NCBI RefSeq assembly: GCF_002776525.5
Contig: NC_045434.1
Coordinates: 113,894,159-113,958,158, forward strand
Source: Piliocolobus tephrosceles
Lineage: Eukaryota > Chordata > Mammalia > Primates > Cercopithecidae
Direction: 5' to 3'
DNA length: 64,000 bases
The notes beneath the pieces are model-generated. The model was not told the DNA's origin. It searched no databases and worked only from the letters and a program-made list of their open reading frames with translations. Below are positions 34,009 through 44,919 of this stretch, one piece after another; position 1 is the stretch's first letter; every line of letters begins with the position of its first letter. A program made the translations under genes and the position numbers.

Positions 34009-34474
34009 AAGGTGTTTACTAAAAATATGACATTTAGAGTCAGATGTATTAAAACGGCATGCATATTGCCCACAAGAAGGAAGAGAAGACAAACACAAAT
34101 ATGATAGGATTAAATAACATGTGATAAGCACTGTACAATAGGGCTTCTGTGAGACTGAATCTACCCACTTCAGTGTGGAAGACTGTAGAGGATTCATCTG
34201 AAGAGGCAGCATTTGAGTTAAGTCACCAAAGAATGGGATGAGCTTTGACAGATGAGATTCTATGGAGAGCATTCCTGAACAATTGGTATGTCTTGACCAG
34301 AATAGTTGGGGAAGTTTGAGAAATGGCATGTAGGCCAGTATAATCAAGAGTGCATGATCACAATAGAATATAAGTCTAGAAACCTATGTTAAGTCATGTT
34401 TTTTTTTTTTTTTTTCCTGAAGAGTTCGAGGAGTTCATGCTTTCAAAGAACTTTTGAACAATGTTTGTTATATC

Positions 34475-34534
34475 AGTTACTGTATTATCCATGTATTTGA
34501 ATATAGTTGTTGTATTATCCATGTATTTGAATTT
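34475..34534 (+). repeat. 30-bp tandem duplication
   Basis: 34475-34504 and 34505-34534 share AGTT and TGTATTATCCATGTATTTGA at equal spacing. Only a few bases at the edges differ. Confidence 0.9.
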
Positions 34535-36334
34535 CACTAAATTTCAGGTAGAGATATATAGCCAGCTCTTAAATAACAGTGTGTAGTTTATTTGCCTCTT
34601 TAATATCCCTTTTCCTATTCTTTGTTCAGTGTAGCACTGAGGTCAGGGGAGAATGGGCAGGTGATTTTCAAATCAGAAGCCCTTCATTGTTTTGCCCCTC
34701 TGGTGTGATTTCATAGCCCACAACTCCCACAAAGGGAAACTATTGCTTAGACAGTTCGGCTACCAAATAACTGTACTAGGTACATGGTCTTTTTGCTTTG
34801 TGTCTTAATATTCCTTCGTTATGTTGACTTGAAGACTGGTTGGGTCACCACTAAATATCATCCTTGTAACATTGTTAGCACAAAGACTTCCCTGCTCCTC
34901 TTTGGAGAATCGAGCCTACTAAGTGTAGAGCTGTGAACCACTGTGACTAAAAATATGATGATAAAATTAAATTTTACAACTCATACACATACTTCCTAAT
35001 AGGGCAACATTAAAGCAGTTTTTCTTAAAATAAAGATACAAAATTGTGCTTCCAGATAGGAGTCAGCAAGTTGTCAATCACATCTCCATTATATTCTCAG
35101 TCTTGTTTGAATGTTGTTCTTCCTTCTTTCAGGGTTATTGTCAAAGTTTTACCCAATGACCATACTCTGGGACTCTAAATATGTAGTTTTTGCAGTCAGT
35201 GCTCATCTTAGGGAAAGAGAGGACATCAGGCTGAGTCTGAAAGGCACAGGGTGAGTTGCCCCTGCTGTCCTTTCCTCAGCTTAAAAGCTCCCACTTCTAA
35301 CCATAGTCCTGATTTGGAAGTATTAAGTCGGATACTTAATGTAACACTTCAACAAATGCTCAGTTGGAGCTGCCCGCCACAAGCCCCAGCATGATAGAAG
35401 GAAAACTGCCTTATTCTTGGTGTCTCTCTGTCTTCTTTGTGTCTTCTGTTTTGTGGTTATTTTTGTTCTTGTTGATTTTTTTGTCTTTTTCTTCTCTACT
35501 TTGGAACCAAGGTAACATGGGGTGAAGGGTGATGAATCTCTTTGTCTTGCCCTATAAGCCTGGCTCATCCTACCCCATTTTATTTTCCTTTACAATTGAA
35601 TTGAGGCTAAGCAAGTGACTGGATGTTTGGGAAGGATTCTTTCTACCCATTATTTACTTTCAACACGAATAAGCATTTTACACTTCAGTCTCTATCTCCC
35701 AGGTGTAGCTAATGCCAGCAATGTTGGTTTCTTTACTTCCTGAGCCTGTAACTTAGAATGTAAAGGAACTCATTTTTTTTCTTCAACATTTTGACACTAA
35801 TTTCCATAATACAGTGAATTCTAAATGTATAATATTTCTGTTCCTAACACTGTGTTGGGATGGCATAACATAAGAAATATAAGCTACAACTTTAATTCCA
35901 AGGGCCTTAAAATGCAGTTGAGGAGATAAGATCCACTCATTACAGTAATATTAACAATTTAACTTCCTGTTTGAGACCCATGATCCAGAGCTCTCTGTAA
36001 TCTGTAGAAGTAAGAAACCGGTTGAAATAGTTATCCTTCTAATGAACTGCAGTAATTGATGACACAGCTAACATGTCAGGATGTGTCCCCAGTTCATTTT
36101 GCCTGATTAGTCACTAATCATTAGAGTTAATGGTGTTTGTTTTGGAGCTTCTGATAATATATCATTCCATGTGCCAGAAAAACTAAGTGTGGGCAAAGAA
36201 TAAACAAACATATGCGCAAAAGTGTATTTTTTAAAGCACAGCTCCATCTATGAACTGGAAAGGTCCTTGGGCTGGGATGTACAATTGCGTGAGGATTTTG
36301 GACTTATGAGGTTGCTCACTAATAATAATATTTG

Positions 36335-36455
36335 TATGGCCCTGTGTTTTTTTTTGAAGAACACCAGTTATGTGAGAAATGGTAAAATCAGGAAAGTGAC
36401 TTGTCTAAAGTCACACCACCAACAGTTGCCAAATCTTGGCTTTAAGTGAATTCTT
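36335..36455 (-). mobile_element. MIR SINE fragment
   Basis: Antisense MIR-like: 'gagaaatggtaaaatcaggaaagtgacttgtctaaagtcacaccacc'. Confidence 0.4.
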
Positions 36456-37050
36456 TGACACGTCAAAGTAATTTTTTTCAAAGTCATAGTTATTATCAAA
36501 AGAGCAAACCAGTCAATACTATTTTAAAATAAACCTTTAGGAAAGAAGAGGGTGAAATTAAAATAGATACAATCTGAGGCTTCTAAATCTTGGAGTTTCG
36601 TAGTAGGTTTATACTTGAGCAAAGTTTAAAAGTCAAATATTCCATTTCATTCAGTTCAGTAAATACTTATTAAGCAAATACTATATTCTTAGGGGCATAC
36701 AGCACAAATTATGTTGGGGTAGATATTACATAGGATAATAATTAAAAGACCCACAAGACAGAGAGTACACACAATTTTGATTGTAATTGTTACGAAAGGC
36801 CTAGGATTATAGTTCTTAAACAGGAAGATGTGTTTTGCTGGAGGCTGGACAAAGCACATCATAGTTGATGGAACTGAATAAACCAAGGCATGAGGGTGGG
36901 AAGACTAATGACAGTTTTGATGAGTAGGGTTGTGTTCTTGATGCCTGTTCTATAGGTCCACTGTGGGAAATTGGTGGAACGTACAGTGATAAAGATAAAC
37001 TGAAGAAGACACTGGGAGGCCATGATTTTGCACTAGAGAAAATAATTTTC

Positions 37051-37360
37051 TTTTTTCTTTTCTTTTTTTTTTTTTGCAACGGAGTCTCACTCCGTTGCCC
37101 AGGCTGGAGTGCAGTGGTGCCATCTTGGCTCACTGCAAGCTCTCCCTCCCAGGTTCACGCCTTTCTCCCGCCTCAGCCTCCTGAGTAGCTGGGACTACAG
37201 GCACCCATCACCATGACCGGCTAATTTTGTTTTTGTATTTTCAGTAGAGATGAGGTTTCACCGTATTAGCCAGGATGGTCTCGATCTCCTGACCTCGTGA
37301 TCCGCCCGCCTTGGCCTCCTAAAGTGCTGGGATTGCAGGCATGAGCTACTGTGCCTGGCT
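37051..37360 (-). mobile_element. AluY with exact target-site duplication
   Basis: Full-length antisense AluY flanked by GAGAAAATAATTTTC at 37036-37050 and 37361-37375. Its potential Alu-exon donor reads GC instead of GT, so exonisation is unlikely. Confidence 0.95.
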
Positions 37361-37590
37361 GAGAAAATAATTTTCATACACAAAATAGTTCTATTTGATT
37401 CATATTTGGAGTTAAAATACTACAAGATTTTTTTTTTTTTAATTGAAGATACTTTCTGTTATTTACAGAGAAGGATTGTTAAGGAGAGAAACACACTCAT
37501 TTACTATATAGTAACTGTTCTGCTTATGGCCTTTGCATCTATTAATGTTTATGACTCTCTAACAAAATGTTTTTAAAAACATTTCATTAG

Positions 37591-37686
37591 GAATGTTCCA
37601 AAAGAGCAAATAATGGGAAATTTACTCTTCGAGACTTGCTTGTGGTTCCTATGCAACGTGTTTTAAAGTACCACCTTCTCCTCCAG
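37591..37686 (+). CDS. VAV3: VAV3 exon, residues 308-339 (DH conserved region 3)
   Basis: 96 nt, 32 codons, between 'tttcattag' and 'gtatgt'. It begins ECSKRANNGKFTLRDLLVVP and continues MQRVLKYHLLLQ. This holds the signature of DH conserved region 3, the most conserved helix of the Dbl family, which with region 1 forms the GTPase-binding face. It is symmetric (0-0). A potential Alu-derived exon lies in the next intron in a compatible phase. Confidence 0.99.
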
Positions 37687-39869
37687 GTATGTAACTTAAA
37701 ACAGTTTGTTTATTGTCCATTTATTCGCTCAACAAGATATTAATGAAGCATCAACTACATTGCAGATATTCCATGTTTTGGGCCCAATCCCCTTAACATT
37801 TTGAATTATTATTATAGTTAAGTGGGAAATAACAGAACAGCTGGACATTTTTTCTTCCTTTTAGCAAAGATGATTCAGTAGCTGCCATAAATCATATTTT
37901 GTGTCCTTAAAACAGGACCGGCTAGAAACTAATTAAAAACAAGTCAAAACAAATAAAAGTATTTTTTCAACCAAGTCTTCTATAGCTATCAGTATTCATT
38001 TATGAGCATCTCAATATTGCAGTGCACTTGAATTTTGGCAGATTAATCATATTAGACCTTTTGCCTTATAACAGCTAAAGAGAATTGTGTCACATTCCAT
38101 ATTGCTTTCTACTATACTAAATTATAATAAGACTACATTTATTTTGAAGTGATTCTTGTTATAACCCACAGAGCTATGGTTTCCACGGTTAGTCTTCTAA
38201 TGAGGGTAGAGAGTCTTATAAATTTAATTTGATAGCTATACCAGGAGACTCATTAGTTCTGCTCCAAAGAAATGTCTTACTGTATTAGTCTGTCAACTCT
38301 GCTGATGCTTGTGAAATGTCATTTTAAAAAGATCTACTACCTGTATGTGAAATACAATTTTGTGTCAGCTGTGCTTTGTATATCTTGTATATTAAATTTC
38401 TTGAACTGTAGCTGCAAAATTATTAGTCATCTCTATTTTTGTTCTACTGAGAAATCAGAAAAATTCAAACCCTGATTATTCCTTAAAAATGCATTAAAAC
38501 ATTTATGAGACCTAAACTCAAGGCAACTTAATCAAATTGGATTTTATGAAAAAATAATAAGGACGACTCAGGCAATCAGTTTCCAAGGCATCCTGGAACT
38601 AAAAACGTATCCAAAATAAGATAATAATTTATTTTGTAACTTTGGTGTAGTCAAGTATCGATTGAAGATTTTAGAAGGTACAGCTTTTTAAAAATACCTA
38701 TTTTGGTCCTTATAGGGTTTTACACAGACTTATAAAAGTATAAAATACAACCATACTTTTTTGAAATTCAGTAAACTTTTCCCCCTAATTTCCCTTGGGT
38801 TGTTTTATATTTACAATTTTAAGAGTATATTTAGTTTCATGATGACTTTTTAAAATAGGAAAAGTTTTATTTTGGATACTACACATAGATAAAAATTCTA
38901 GAAATGTTTTTCCCTCTCAAAATTCTATGGAGTAAAATTTATTTGTTGTCTAGAAATTTGTTGAACAAATGTGGTTATCAATTTGGACTTTTTTACTTAT
39001 TACTGTACTTTAGTGGGGAAATCACTTGAAATGCTTGATGATTTGAAATCACAGATTCACAAGGGTAGAATTTTTTATAGTGGGTGATTGGGAACTTTAA
39101 TAACAATTTTTATTTAATGAAGTGAAAGTAACTTTTAAGGAATAAAAGAATATAATTTTGATGGATTTATTATACTTAATAGACTCGTCTTTAGGTCCTG
39201 TTTATAGCAGAAACACTGGTAGTATTGGATTCATTAAAGATTTTTGTGTGGCTTCTCTGTGCCAAACATAGTATTAGGCACTCATGATATGTGACAGACA
39301 AAGCTCATCATTTAGAAAGGAAAAATGAAGTATAAACTGCCAAGTATAACACAATGTAGTAGGTACATATAAGGTACAGAACCGGCATGCATAAAGGCCT
39401 AAATAATTACGTATAAGGAAGCTGGGAACTGAGTAGAGGCCTCTGCCATAGAAGACACCCCAGAGGAGTAACTCTTGAGTTGGGCTTTAAAGGAAGAGTA
39501 AGGGGTCAATAAGTAGATCAGAGGGGAAGAAATTTGTAAGCAGAAAAAATAATATTTCTAATGGGATTACATATTAGAACATATTTTAAAATTGCAATTA
39601 ATTTAGTATGAATAGAATATAAGTTGTTTGGGTGGAAGTGGAAAGAGAAATCGAGAGAAGTTTGCAGAATTCAGATCATGAGGTGTCTAGGAGGTATGGG
39701 TGACAACCTGAAGCTTTCGTGGGGCATCACAGAAGTCTGAGTAGGGTTAGAGACAGGATCTGATTCATATTATGGAAACCTACCCCTGATGACAATAGAG
39801 TGACTGGACTGTAGTGAGGAGAGACCGCAAGTCGGAAGGCCAATCAGAAGCTCATTATGATTACCTGGT

Positions 39870-40178
39870 TTTGTTGTTTGTTTGTTTGTTTGTTTGTTTT
39901 AAGAGACAGGGTCTTTCTATGTTGCCCAGGCTGGAGTGCAGTGGTGTAGTCATGGCTCACTGCAGTTGGGCTCAAGCTGTCTTCCTGCCTTAGCCTCCCA
40001 AGTAGCTGAGACTACAGGCTCATGCCACCTTGCCCAGCTAATTTTTAATTTTTTTTTTTTGTAGAGATGGGGTCTTTTCATGTTGCCCAGGCTGGTCTCA
40101 AATTCCTGGACTCAAGTGATCCTCCCATCTCAGGCTGGAAATGTGCTGGGATTACAGGTGTGAGCCACCATGCTTGGC
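39870..40178 (-). mobile_element. AluJ (antisense) with (TTTG)n tail
   Basis: Old full-length Alu in antisense: 'agagacagggtctttctatgttgcccaggctgg', 'gggctcaagctgtcttcctgcc' and 'gtagagatggggtctt' are AluJ-type. The tail has become (TTTG)n. Its right arm contains a T-rich tract, an AG, and a GTGTGA donor in the position often used in Alu exonisation. Confidence 0.9.
40065..40157 (+). other. Potential Alu-derived exon (unproven)
   Basis: Within the AluJ, a T12 tract followed by GTAG ends at 40064, and ATTACAG|GTGTGA gives a donor at 40158. The 93 nt between form 31 codons with no stop when read in phase 0, which is the phase of this intron. If included, they would insert 31 residues after Gln339 in the DH domain. 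No expression evidence is available. Confidence 0.3.
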
Positions 40179-41121
40179 AAATAATTATCTGTTTGAAAAA
40201 CGGCAAGGATCTGAACCTAATTAGTGGCAGTGAGGATGGTTCCAAGGGGGCAGGATCAAAGTTAACATCAATAGGACATAGTGAGGGAGAGAGAACAGGG
40301 AGAAGTCTGGGACCTTTTAGGTTTTGGCTTAAGTGATTACATTGATGGAAGTGTCATCATTCAATAAAACAAAAACAGGATCTAAGAATAGGATTCTGGG
40401 TGAAGATGGATTAAGTTTGGGGAATGTTGAATTTGAGGAGCCTTCGAAATAATGAGGTAGAACTATTTAGTTGGACGGATGAGTCCAAGACTGTGTGAAT
40501 TTTGGGTTGAGCACGTACATTTGACAGTGATTGGCCCATGAGGTGATAGTTGACATTATGACAGTGGTTGTGATAGAATTTGTAGAGTATGTAAAATAAG
40601 GTAAAATAAAGAGGACTAGGGTGAAAACTTAAGGAGCAATAACTTTCTAAGAAGCAAATGAAGAAACTATGAGAGACTGAGGAGTAGGCAGAAATTTAGG
40701 ATGGACAGATAAGCAATTGTAACAGCAATAACAGCAACAAATAGAACATCTCGATGTCCCTGAAATGAAAGGAGGGATGCAGTCAAAAGAATCAAAAGCT
40801 ATAGAGAAGCCAAGAATAATAATGAGTAAAAAGTATGATTTTAATCATTATGGAATCTTTCATAACAATAGGGATCAATGTCAGTGTAATGATGGTGGAT
40901 AGAATTCAGATTCATCTTTGAATAGAAAATGTCTCATGATTTTTTGGTGTCTAGTTGGTCTTACAGTTTGAAATTTTTTATGGAAATGGAGCCCAGACAT
41001 ATTAGATTTATCGCACTATAGAGAGAAAACCAATAATAATGGTTTATTTGTAAAAGTGTTTTCTTTAGTATGTCTTTGTTTTAATTTGAGAAAGTAGTAC
41101 TAAACCATATCTTCCAAATAG

Positions 41122-41190
41122 GAACTGGTCAAACATACCACTGATCTGACTGAGAAGGCAAATCTGAAACTGGCTCTTGATGCCATGAAG
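41122..41190 (+). CDS. VAV3: VAV3 exon, residues 340-362 (DH domain)
   Basis: 69 nt, 23 codons, between 'ccaaatag' and 'gtaggg'. It encodes ELVKHTTDLTEKANLKLALD and AMK, continuing the long C-terminal DH helices. Residue 348 is Leu (CTG) where I recall Pro in human and mouse; a single C-to-T change at a CpG would explain it. The exon is symmetric (0-0). Confidence 0.98.
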
Positions 41191-42906
41191 GTAGGGCAGA
41201 TTCATCAGTAACTTGTTTATATTTTTTATTCTTGCCTAAAGACAATGGAATTCAAATTGCTAATATATATGGAAATATATATGTATAAAATAATATATAT
41301 AAATAATATTATGACATCCTAATGTGTAATACACATTTGTTTTTAGTGGGGACAGCTGGATTTTTTTTTTTTTTTTTTTTTTACTGGAATAGGTATCCTT
41401 GCATGGATTTAATTGTTAGATAACACATAAAACAAGAAGTATATTAAAATCACTTAGATACAAGTATAATAACTTTCATAACCATGAGGAATTATTTAAT
41501 ATCATGGTATTTTTCCCATTCTTTTCATGGTGACTAATAGAAAACGTTGGCTTGTGTAAGTCGTAGGCCAGCTGGTGGCTTCAGAACCCCATGTGACTAT
41601 TTTCTTCATATGAGGATATCTGCTAGGTTTATCCTTGTGGATGCTATGACTTAATACAAGTGAATTTCAGTTTGTTCAGTTTTCAGGTAAATATGAAAAT
41701 TAAGAACTATGAATAGATAAAGACAGACATTTTGAACATACTGGGGAATATATAAAACCTCAGTTTCCACATTATGTTGAATAAAAATGACTTTGAAATG
41801 AGATATTTGCCAATAACTTAAAGCGTAGGGAAATATTTGTTCTTAAAAACAAAATGGCAAGGTGACCCTGCTCAGAGCAGTGCATAATTACTGAGCTGTG
41901 TCCTTGTACCAATTCGTGTTAGCTTTGCTGTTTAGCTGATTGTCTATCACTAACAGGAAACACCACACAATTATTTATTATTATTAAAAAGTCAAACCAA
42001 GTTCCAGTTTTTAAAGAAGTCGTTTATGAATCTATCCTATGAAAAATCAGACTTCTATTTAGAACAAAGTTAGGAACTGCTTTTTGCAGAGTTCTGTCCC
42101 TACTGTTGCAGATGAATTTAAGAGGGTAGAGAAAAAAGAAAAAGAGCTCAGAAAACAGGAAAATCTGGAGCGCATGTAACAAAAATAGCTAGTTACAGTA
42201 TGGAAAGATTAGCTAATGTTTCCTCAAATATGAGAAAAGACATTTTAAAATAGGTGAAGGCACATGGAGAGACACGGCCAGCATTTTTTGTTCACTTTAA
42301 TTCATGAATTAAATTTAGTTCCAGCATGTTGTGCTATTTAGTTCCTCACGTCTCCTTTACTTCTGAATCCATATACGGGTTAACTCTTTAAAATTGAACT
42401 GGTTTCCTTGACTGAATGCTCTCAGAAACTAAGAAGATTTTAGCTGGTTGCAAAAATAAAACAGTCTTGCTAGATTCATTATCTAACCTTTGGTTACTTT
42501 TCTCCCTGCTAATTGTTCATGATTGCCCTTCTTCTAACCTGTGTAAAAATATCATGCTCTCAAGGTAGTAATTAACGTGCTTGGAATTTCTATTCTTCCG
42601 ACCTAGTTTCCTTTTTGTTGCACTATTGTGGTATATTTTGTTTTGTCTTTTAAGGCAACAACATCCTGACTCTTCTCAGTGGTGTGGCAAATGACAGCTC
42701 TTCAGTCTTCCCAGCTGTACTTCAGACATTTTAAAATTGCCTCTGTGATGCAGCTTTGATTGACTGGGCATTCATTTTATTGTCTTTGAAAAGTTACAGT
42801 GGTTACTTTTACCACTAATGGAATTAATGATGTGTTTTCTTTCAAAGCAGTTTGCATCTCTAATCTTAGTGTGCCTTCTTTTTCTACCCCTTTCTTTATT
42901 GTCTAG
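41191..42906 (+). other. VAV3: VAV3 intron (1.7 kb)
   Basis: GT-AG, phase 0. Has an AT-rich low-complexity piece (41260-41320) and a T22 run (41361-41382). The remainder shows no recognisable element. Confidence 0.92.
41361..41382 (+). repeat. T22 homopolymer
   Basis: Uninterrupted T run with no Alu or L1 body next to it. Confidence 0.9.
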
Positions 42907-42993
42907 GACTTGGCACAATATGTGAATGAAGTGAAAAGAGATAATGAGACCCTTCGTGAAATTAAACAGTTTCAGCTATCTATAGAGAATTTG
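42907..42993 (+). CDS. VAV3: VAV3 exon, residues 363-391 (end of DH, linker to PH)
   Basis: 87 nt, 29 codons, between 'attgtctag' and 'gtatgt'. It encodes DLAQYVNEVKRDNETLREIK and on to IENL. This is the last DH helix, which in VAV proteins extends towards the PH and zinc-finger modules that stabilise it. It is symmetric (0-0). Confidence 0.98.
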
Positions 42994-43369
42994 GTATGTA
43001 ATTATCTTTCCATCTCGCTTCCCCTCACCCCCACATCAACGACATTCTAGGATTTGTTGTTGAAGAAAACATAGTTTTTACCTTCAAGTTTCTACTGTTG
43101 GATGTTGTTGCCAATCCCTTTGTTTGGCAGTGTTCACGTGGGTGTCTGAGGGCACCTGCGACCTGTTCGTGTGTAGGGACTGTGTGATGGCTTGCCCCTT
43201 TTACCTTACTCACGCTCTGCCTCTTCTCCCAGCAGTCTGAATGGAAACATAGGAGTCCACTTTTTTTTTCTTTTCTTTCTCTTGTCCCCATACATACTCA
43301 CGGCTGATTCCTATTATTCATTTTATATATATATTTGCTGTGTGACTATTATGACCCAGACACTTTGCT

Positions 43370-43870
43370 TGGGTCTGGGACTGTAACTGTGAACAAGACA
43401 AGCTTGAGGAGACAGTTTAAAATAAAAAAAAAAAAGAGTTAAAAATGCCATATTGAGATTAGTGCTGTGAACTGGCTGCTGGAACTGAAGATTATAAGGG
43501 GAGTCCTAGTTTAGATAAGTTGGTTGGAAAAAGTCCTTTTAAGTCATTTGAACTGAGACCTAGAAGATAAGAAGCAGCCAGCCACACGAAGATCTAGGGG
43601 GAAGTGACCCAGGCAGAAGTCGTAGCAGGTGAAATGCTCAGAGTTGGGGGGAAAAACAGGTGTATTCAAGAAGCTGAAAGGTAAGAGTGGCGGGAAATGG
43701 AGAGTGAAGGGAAGGAGGGTGGGCTCTGAGCCATGAGGGATGGGCAGGGCAATTGCGTAACACAGCCTTGTAGGCCAGGATGCTGAATCGGGATTTTACT
43801 GTGACTGCAGTGGGAAGCTATTAAAAGGTTTCTATCATGGAGTATTACAACAGGCTGATTGACATTTCAA
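43370..43870 (+). mobile_element. Ancient mammalian repeat remnant, family not assigned
   Basis: 'gaccTAGAAGATAAGAAGCAGCCAGCCACACGAAGATC...' then 'aggccaggatgctgaatcgggattttactgtgactgcagtgggaagctattaaaaggtttc' fits the same old family as 28000-29400. Here the later part of the consensus is better kept. Confidence 0.45.
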
Positions 43871-44560
43871 GAAGACCCTGTAAGCAGGCAGCCCAGCCAG
43901 CAAGCTGTTGAAGATGGTTTCAAGAGAGGATACAGCCTTGGATTAATCTGTGGGCAGTGCAAATAGAGATGAGTGAATTTAGGATACATTTTTGGTAGAG
44001 CAATTTCATCGCTGTTTTCTCTGAAACATTGTAAACCTGTCTCTTTCTTTTCACACATGCAGCCACATACCCATTTCAGGAGACCATCATCTGCCAGTTT
44101 TCCAGTCACAATAGCCTCTCATCATCTCTTCACATAGTTGCAGTTCCAAAATGTGGATTTCTCAATTTACTTTCTTTCTCAAATTTGTCAAGATTTTTTT
44201 GTTATTGTCTTCAAGATTCAGTCAGTATTCCTTGTCTTGATGTTTAGGGTCCTCAGTGATCTGGACTTAAGCTATTTTCCTGAACTCCTCCAGCTAATAA
44301 CTGTCCCTATGCTTTACATTGTGGATATTTTGCTGTATTACAAGATCTCCAATTTGACATACATTTCTACAGTTCTGCCTTCAATTGTAATCTCAGAGCC
44401 TAGTATGTTTTTTCCTATTATTCCCTATCAAATTTATTCAAGGTGCATCTAAAATAAATCCCTTTTCCTAATCTATTATTTTTCCTCTTTAGAATTCCAT
44501 AGCGTATTTCTTGGACAGCTGTGTAGCCTTTAAAAATTGTGGTAAAATACATATAGCATT

Positions 44561-44859
44561 GGCTGGGTGTGGTGGCTCACACATGTAATCCCAGCACTTT
44601 GGGAGGCCGAGGCGGGTGGATCACCTGAGGTCAGAAATTTAAAACCAGCCTGACCAACATGGTGAAACCCCATGTCTACTAAAACTACAAAAATTAGCCA
44701 GACATGGTGGCGTGTGCCTATAGTCCCAGCTACTGGGGTGGCTGAGACAAGAGAATTGCTTGAACCCAGGAGGCAGAGGTTGTAGTGAACTGAGATCGTA
44801 CCACTGCACTCCAGCCTGGGCAACAGAGCGAGACTCCCACTCAATCTCAAAAAAATAAA
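44561..44859 (+). mobile_element. AluS inserted in the old L1
   Basis: Full-length sense AluS ('ggctgggtgtggtggctcac' to 'cactcaatctc'). The insertion duplicates L1 sequence: AAATACATATAGCATT before and a mutated AAATATGTAGCATT at 44929-44942 after. The microsatellite at 44860-44919 therefore belongs to its tail. Confidence 0.9.
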
Positions 44860-44919
44860 GTGTATATATATGTGTGTGTGTGTGCGTGTGTATGTATATA
44901 TATGCATACACATACACGT
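44860..44919 (+). repeat. 60-bp perfect alternating purine-pyrimidine tail (TG/TA/CA)n
   Basis: Every step from 44860 to 44919 alternates purine and pyrimidine: TATATA, then TGTGTG with a CG, then TATATA, GC and CACACA-type words. It arose from the AluS tail and is prone to Z-DNA and cruciform formation. Confidence 0.9.

Larger units (their letters stand above)
33432..37590 (+). other. VAV3: VAV3 intron (4.2 kb)
   Basis: GT-AG, phase 0. Contains MIR (33590-33740), a free left Alu monomer with internal duplication (33808-34008), a 30-bp tandem duplication (34475-34534), MIR (36335-36455) and an antisense AluY (37051-37360). 34600-36300 shows nothing recognisable. Confidence 0.92.
39250..40950 (+). 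mobile_element. Ancient mammalian repeat remnant split by AluJ, family not assigned
   Basis: Text such as 'ctgtgccaaacatagtattaggcactcatgatatgtgacagacaaagc' and 'agaggagtaactcttgagttgggctttaaaggaagagtaa' resembles the same old family seen at 28000-29400 and 43370-43870. It is strongly diverged with approximate limits. Confidence 0.4.
37687..41121 (+). other. VAV3: VAV3 intron (3.4 kb) with AluJ
   Basis: GT-AG, phase 0. 37690-39230 shows only AT-rich unique sequence. 39250-39850 and 40190-40950 look like the two halves of an ancient repeat split by an antisense AluJ (39870-40178). Confidence 0.92.
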
